From contig JANMKR010000192.1 in the NCBI GenBank assembly GCA_031372145.1, forward strand, positions 1 to 17,809: DNA of 17,809 nt, in the 5' to 3' direction. The notes under the pieces are model-generated. The model made no database searches, was not told the DNA's origin, and worked only from the letters and a program-made list of their open reading frames with translations. Source of the DNA: CALMEC01 sp031372145. GTDB taxonomy: Bacteria; Actinomycetota; Thermoleophilia; Miltoncostaeales; Miltoncostaeaceae. A program made the translations under genes and the position numbers. Positions 14,923 to 17,809 of this stretch are shown one piece after another; position 1 is the first letter of the stretch, and every line of letters begins with the position of its first letter.

Positions 14923-15237
14923 CTACAGGCCGGGGATGCCCAGGTTGCCGAGCGCCCCGGCCACGGACCCCAACCGGCTGTTGGCCAGCTCCTGCGCCTT
15001 GCGCATCGCCTCGTTAGTGGCGGCGACGATCGTGTCCTGCAAGAGCTCCACGTCATCCGTCGCGGCCGGGTCGATCACCACATCCATGACTTCCAGGCCG
15101 CCCGAGATCGTGACGGTGACCGCCCCACCGCCGGCCGCCGCGCTGACGGTCTCGTTGGCGAGCTCCTCCTGGGCGCGTTGCATGTCCTCCTGCAACTTCT
15201 GCATCTGACGCATCATCTTGGCGGGGTTCTGTCCCAT
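14923..15237 (-). CDS. ybaB: YbaB/EbfC nucleoid-associated protein
   Basis: This 104-residue protein is a YbaB/EbfC family DNA-binding protein. It has a Met/Gln-rich N-terminal helix (KMMRQMQKLQEDMQRAQEEL), a central sheet (GGGAVTVTISGGLEVMDVVIDP) and a C-terminal helical segment (NEAMRKAQEL). The family forms dimers that coat DNA, and the gene is typically found between dnaX and recR, as here. The ATG shares one base with the dnaX stop (TGATG), with GAGGAG eight bases upstream. The last residues, a short Gly/Leu tail (LGNLGIPGL), are usual for actinobacterial members. Confidence 0.96.
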   Translation of the reverse strand: MGQNPAKMMRQMQKLQEDMQRAQEELANETVSAAAGGGAVTVTISGGLEVMDVVIDPAATDDVELLQDTIVAATNEAMRKAQELANSRLGSVAGALGNLGIPGL

Positions 15238-16889
15238 CAGTGCGGCTCCTCGGTGGCGTTGAACGTGCGTTTGAGCTCGTCCATGAGCGCAGCGTGGTCG
15301 AGTGTCGGTTGCGGCTCGGGCGTCGCAGCGTGCGTGGCCTGGGAGATCTCCACAAAGCGCACCGCGAACGGACGGCCCGCGAAGTCGGACAACGCACCCT
15401 CGATCAGCGCACGTTCGTCCGGCTGATCGAGCAAGCGGACGAAGACGCCGTTGACAGCGATCACGATGTGATCGTCTGCGACTTCGGCGACCTCGGATCC
15501 CATCAAGAACCCGTGGACGCGCGCATGCTGCTGCTCGATTTCTGCGACGACCCGCGGCCAGATGCGCCCCATGTGCTCCAGGTCGGCGACGATCGGCTCG
15601 CGTGGCTGCGCAGGCGGCGCCGTTTCGACAGGAGTCGGCACGTCGGCCGGACCGGCCTGTTCGTGAGGGACGAGGTGAAGCTCGGCCACCGGTGGCGGGG
15701 GTCCCACAGCCGGCGGGAGCCCACGTTCGAGCGCTTCCACCCGCCCGACGAGGGCCTGCGCGCTGGCATCGAGCGCAGGCCGCGCGAGCTTCGCCGCGAC
15801 CAGCTCAAGCTGGATGCGTGGATCGGCCTGACCGTGGCGGATGCGCACCTGCGCGTCTGCGATCAGATCCAGGCCGCGCACCACCCGGGCGGGCGGCAGC
15901 TGATTGGCCTGCGCCCTGAGTCGGTCGAGTTCCTCGGGTGAGTACGCCCAGTCCTCACGTGGATGTGCGCCCTGCTGCAGCAGGCAGAGGTAGCGCAGAT
16001 GGGTGACGAGGCCACGGATGAGCTGTTCGGGATCGGCACCGCGATCGAGCGTCGCTTCGAGCTGCTCAAACGCTCCGGCGGCGTTGCCGGCGGCCAGGTG
16101 GTCGGCCAACGCGAAGATCTCCTCACGCTCCACGGCGCCGAAGAGTTCGAGGACATCGGCGACCGCGACCTCGCCGCCGCCGAAGGTCGCGAGTTGGTCG
16201 AGCAGGCCCAGGGCATCGCGATAGCTGCCATCGGCTGCCCGCGCCACCAGGTCAAGGGCCTCGGGCGTCGTCGTGAACCCCTCGTCGCGCGCGACGCGCT
16301 CCAGCACCCGCAGCAGGTTCGCGACGCCGGGCTTTCGCAGCGAAAAGTGCTGCAACCGTGAACGAATCGTCGGCAGGATGTCCCACGGGTGGGTTGTGCA
16401 GAGGATGACGACCAGGTGCGGCGGAGGCTCTTCCAGCGTCTTGAGCAATGCGCTCGCGGCGCCCTCTTGGATCTGGTGGGCCTCGTCCATGATCGTGACG
16501 CGGTAGCGCGATGCGATCGGCGCGTACCGCACCGATTCGAGCCAGTCACGCATCTCGTCGATGCGCCTGGCACTCGACGCGGCATCGACCTCGACGACAT
16601 CGAGCCAATCGTCGTGACCGATACGTCGACACGAATCGCACTCCAGACACGGCGTGGCCGTCGGTGCCGGGAAACTGAGGCAGTTGAGGCACCGCGCGAG
16701 GATGCGTGCGGTCGTCGTCTTGCCGGTTCCGCGCGGCCCTGAGAACAGATAGCCCAGCGCCGGGCGCCCCGACGTCAGCGCATTGCCGAGCGCACGCGCG
16801 ACGTGTTCCTGGCCGACCAGATCGTCGAACCGCACCGGGCGGTAGCGGTTGTAGAGGCTGCCGCGAGGCTCCTGATTGGGTTCGGTCAC
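15237..16889 (-). CDS. dnaX: DNA polymerase III subunit gamma/tau
   Basis: This 550-residue protein is the clamp-loader ATPase. It starts with SLYNRYRPVRFDDLVGQEHV. Walker A is GPRGTGKT at 51-58. The zinc module uses C70, C81, C84 and C87. Walker B is VTIMDEAH at 131-138. The sensor reads SRL at 177-179, where many bacteria have SRC. Domain III follows (DVLELFGAV...). A C-terminal tau-like domain (about 445-530) contains DLEHMGRIWPRVVAEI and NGVFVRLLDQ. The GTG at 16889 is chosen because the longer open frame up to 17015 runs through the SRP RNA gene, and no other start lies between. No A-rich slippery heptamer for a gamma frameshift was noticed. ybaB follows with a 1-base overlap. Confidence 0.95.
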   Translation of the reverse strand: MTEPNQEPRGSLYNRYRPVRFDDLVGQEHVARALGNALTSGRPALGYLFSGPRGTGKTTTARILARCLNCLSFPAPTATPCLECDSCRRIGHDDWLDVVEVDAASSARRIDEMRDWLESVRYAPIASRYRVTIMDEAHQIQEGAASALLKTLEEPPPHLVVILCTTHPWDILPTIRSRLQHFSLRKPGVANLLRVLERVARDEGFTTTPEALDLVARAADGSYRDALGLLDQLATFGGGEVAVADVLELFGAVEREEIFALADHLAAGNAAGAFEQLEATLDRGADPEQLIRGLVTHLRYLCLLQQGAHPREDWAYSPEELDRLRAQANQLPPARVVRGLDLIADAQVRIRHGQADPRIQLELVAAKLARPALDASAQALVGRVEALERGLPPAVGPPPPVAELHLVPHEQAGPADVPTPVETAPPAQPREPIVADLEHMGRIWPRVVAEIEQQHARVHGFLMGSEVAEVADDHIVIAVNGVFVRLLDQPDERALIEGALSDFAGRPFAVRFVEISQATHAATPEPQPTLDHAALMDELKRTFNATEEPH

Positions 16890-16919
16890 TGTCTCGTTCG
16901 GTTTCGGAGTGAATGGGTC

Positions 16920-17046
16920 CCGGGCGAGCGCTTCGGCGAGGTGACCCCATTGCGCCTGAGTGGATCCACTTAAGGCTGCTTCCTCTCGGACCTGACCTGG
17001 TTCGCGGTCACCCACCGAATGGGACCTCGCCGAAGCGCTCGCCCGG
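16920..17046 (-). ncRNA. ffs: signal recognition particle RNA (4.5S, small bacterial type)
   Basis: Read on the minus strand, the apical part holds the near-universal CAGGTCAGGTCC, a GAGA tetraloop, then GGAAGCAGCC, which is the Ffh/SRP54 binding site. The outer arms pair over more than 20 bases: GGGCGAGCGCTTCGGCGAGGT at the 5' end complements the 3' arm exactly. Pairing can extend to about 17051 and 16915 across a two-base mismatch, so the transcript is about 127-137 bases. The loop is GAGA rather than the more common GGAA; both fit GNRA. SRP RNA next to dnaX is a known actinobacterial arrangement. A TATTGT -10 box lies just upstream. Confidence 0.95.
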
Positions 17047-17058
17047 ATCCCGGTACCG

Positions 17059-17064
17059 ACAATA
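17059..17064 (-). promoter_or_regulatory. -10 box of the SRP RNA gene
   Basis: The minus strand reads TATTGT, which fits TANNNT. Its end is 7 bases from 17051, where the GGG that closes the outer SRP stem begins. No -35 box is clear. Confidence 0.5.
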
Positions 17065-17096
17065 GCCAGTCGCGTGGCGTCCCGTGCGACGTTCCG

Positions 17097-17387
17097 TCAG
17101 CGACGACGAAAGCGCGGTGAAATGCGTTCGCCGCTCTTCTTGGCCCCGACCGCCCCGACGACCCCCGCGATGCCGCCCCCGATCATGGCCATCGAGATCG
17201 CAAGGTAGAGCCATCCGCGCACCCCGCCGGTGTCCTGTCCGAGGCCAGTGGCGATGGCCCACATCACGCTGCCCCACGCGAATCCCAGCGCAACGCCGAA
17301 CCCAAGCGTCACCCAGCGGCTTCCGGGCCCGCGCGACGCATTCGAGTTCTTTGCCGGCACGACCGGACCGTCGGAACGTTTCGCCAT
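17097..17387 (-). CDS. two-helix membrane protein of unknown function
   Basis: This 96-residue protein has a polar, basic N-terminus (MAKRSDGP) and two hydrophobic helices, at about 25-48 (WVTLGFGVALGFAWGSVMWAIATG) and 58-81 (GWLYLAISMAMIGGGIAGVVGAVG). Its C-terminus is basic (KKSGERISPRFRRR). Both ends should face the cytoplasm. The helices are Gly/Ala-rich, which suits tight helix packing. I do not recognise a named family. The ATG at 17387 has a TAGACT -10 box only 6 bases away, so the message is probably leaderless. It lies between tRNA-Val and the SRP RNA gene on the same strand. Confidence 0.7.
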   Translation of the reverse strand: MAKRSDGPVVPAKNSNASRGPGSRWVTLGFGVALGFAWGSVMWAIATGLGQDTGGVRGWLYLAISMAMIGGGIAGVVGAVGAKKSGERISPRFRRR

Positions 17388-17393
17388 GCCTGC

Positions 17394-17399
17394 AGTCTA
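17394..17399 (-). promoter_or_regulatory. -10 box for leaderless membrane-protein gene
   Basis: The minus strand reads TAGACT, matching TANNNT, followed by six bases (GCAGGC) and then the ATG at 17387. That leaves no room for a ribosome site, so transcription should begin at or near the A of the start codon. Confidence 0.55.
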
Positions 17400-17471
17400 C
17401 CGCGCCGCTTCGGTGCGCCGACTACGTGGCATCGCGGCAAGCGGACGAGACTTCCGTGACAGGGCACGAGA

Positions 17472-17543
17472 TGGGCAGTACTGGGATTGAACCAGTGACC
17501 TCCCGCGTGTGAGGCGGGCGCTCTCCCGCTGAGCTAACTGCCC
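17472..17543 (-). tRNA. tRNA-Val (anticodon CAC)
   Basis: The minus strand folds as a complete 72-base tRNA. Acceptor GGGCAGT pairs with ACTGCCC, followed by discriminator A. The D arm is GCTC/GAGC, and the anticodon stem CCCGC/GCGGG holds the loop CTCACAC, placing CAC at positions 34-36. The T arm is ACTGG-TTCAATC-CCAGT. It reads the GUG valine codon. The 3' CCA is not encoded and must be added by the CCA-adding enzyme. No intron or odd stem mismatch is seen. Confidence 0.97.
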
Positions 17544-17555
17544 GGGAGGTCGCGG

Positions 17556-17561
17556 AGAATA
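17556..17561 (-). promoter_or_regulatory. -10 box of tRNA-Val
   Basis: The minus strand reads TATTCT, which fits TANNNT, and ends 12 bases before the mature tRNA 5' end. That would leave a short leader for RNase P to remove. No good -35 box lies 16-18 bases upstream. Confidence 0.45.
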
Positions 17562-17720
17562 TCACCGGCCTGCCGGGGCATCCGGCGACCAGTAGTCCGA
17601 CGCGCCTCACTGCGCGCTGCCGCTCTGTCGGCCGACACCCGTGACCCGAGGACGGATGGGCGGTGCGGCGCCCGCTCTGGTAGAAACCTGCGGCTGTCGT
17701 CCACCCCGGAAGGAACAAGA

Positions 17721-17809
17721 ATGTCCAACACGATCGAGAGTCTCGGCCTTCTGAACCGGGGCGAGGACCCGGCCCTCGACGCCATCGTACGACTCGCCGG
17801 CGTCATCTC
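17721..17809 (+). CDS. start of a possible GAF-domain protein (cut by window end)
   Basis: An ATG at 17721 with GGAAGGA six bases upstream opens a frame of 29 visible codons that runs off the window. The residues DPALDAIVRLAGVI resemble the usual entry helix of a GAF domain in signalling proteins (D.xLD.xVRLAA..). In that case it would be the N-terminus of a sensor or phosphatase-type regulator. Too little is visible to be sure. It is divergent from the tRNA-Val gene. The 177 bases between them hold the tRNA promoter and nothing else I can support. Confidence 0.5.
   Translation, partial: MSNTIESLGLLNRGEDPALDAIVRLAGVI

Noticed and set aside
15237..16889. Programmed frameshift in dnaX making a separate gamma product
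   Set aside because: No A-AAA-AAG-type slippery run was noticed in the gene.
17472..17543. tRNA-Val as an integration site
   Set aside because: No partial repeat of the tRNA 3' end, integrase or mobile gene occurs in the window.

Overview
The window is one high-G+C bacterial chromosome segment with tightly packed genes. There are many 1- to 8-base stop/start overlaps, GTG starts are common, and several starts look leaderless: a TANNNT-type -10 box sits 6 to 8 bases before the start codon with no ribosome site. The gene order dnaX-ybaB-recR and lysC-asd, a tRNA without an encoded CCA, and the leaderless starts fit an actinomycete. A lineage such as Acidimicrobiia is possible, but that is only a guess. 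No phage, transposon, CRISPR or defence genes are visible. The content is housekeeping metabolism plus a complete potassium-stress operon.

Left part (1-3845). The window opens in the end of an HdrC-like iron-sulfur protein gene, followed by an HdrB-like protein with two CCG domains and a small basic protein, all on the + strand. A CapA-family secreted or membrane-anchored protein is on the - strand. Divergent from it is a two-gene + strand unit: a cysteine-motif GNAT-like protein and a membrane-anchored coiled-coil protein with a possible C-terminal metal site.

Middle part (3826-13956). The - strand pair lysC-asd makes aspartate semialdehyde. lysC carries a well-placed internal start for a separate beta subunit and an odd 5' end. 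Divergent from lysC is a seven-gene + strand Kdp operon: an unnamed 45-residue membrane peptide, kdpF, kdpA, kdpB, kdpC, kdpD and kdpE. Most junctions are 4-base overlaps. The exception is kdpC-kdpD, where a possible second, leaderless promoter overlaps the kdpC stop. KdpFABC is the high-affinity K+ pump, and KdpD/KdpE is its sensor kinase and regulator.

Right part (13986-17809). On the - strand, dnaX, ybaB, recR and a PRC-barrel-like gene form an overlapping replication/repair operon. Upstream of dnaX lie the SRP 4.5S RNA gene, a two-helix membrane protein gene and tRNA-Val(CAC). The window ends in the first codons of a + strand gene that may begin a GAF domain.

No wholly new system is evident. 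The points most worth checking are the lysC start signals, the lysC internal start, the small membrane peptide leading the kdp operon, repeated half-sites in the lysC-kdp gap, unusual residues in KdpB and KdpA, and the second promoter for kdpDE. No stretch longer than about 215 bases lacks a gene.
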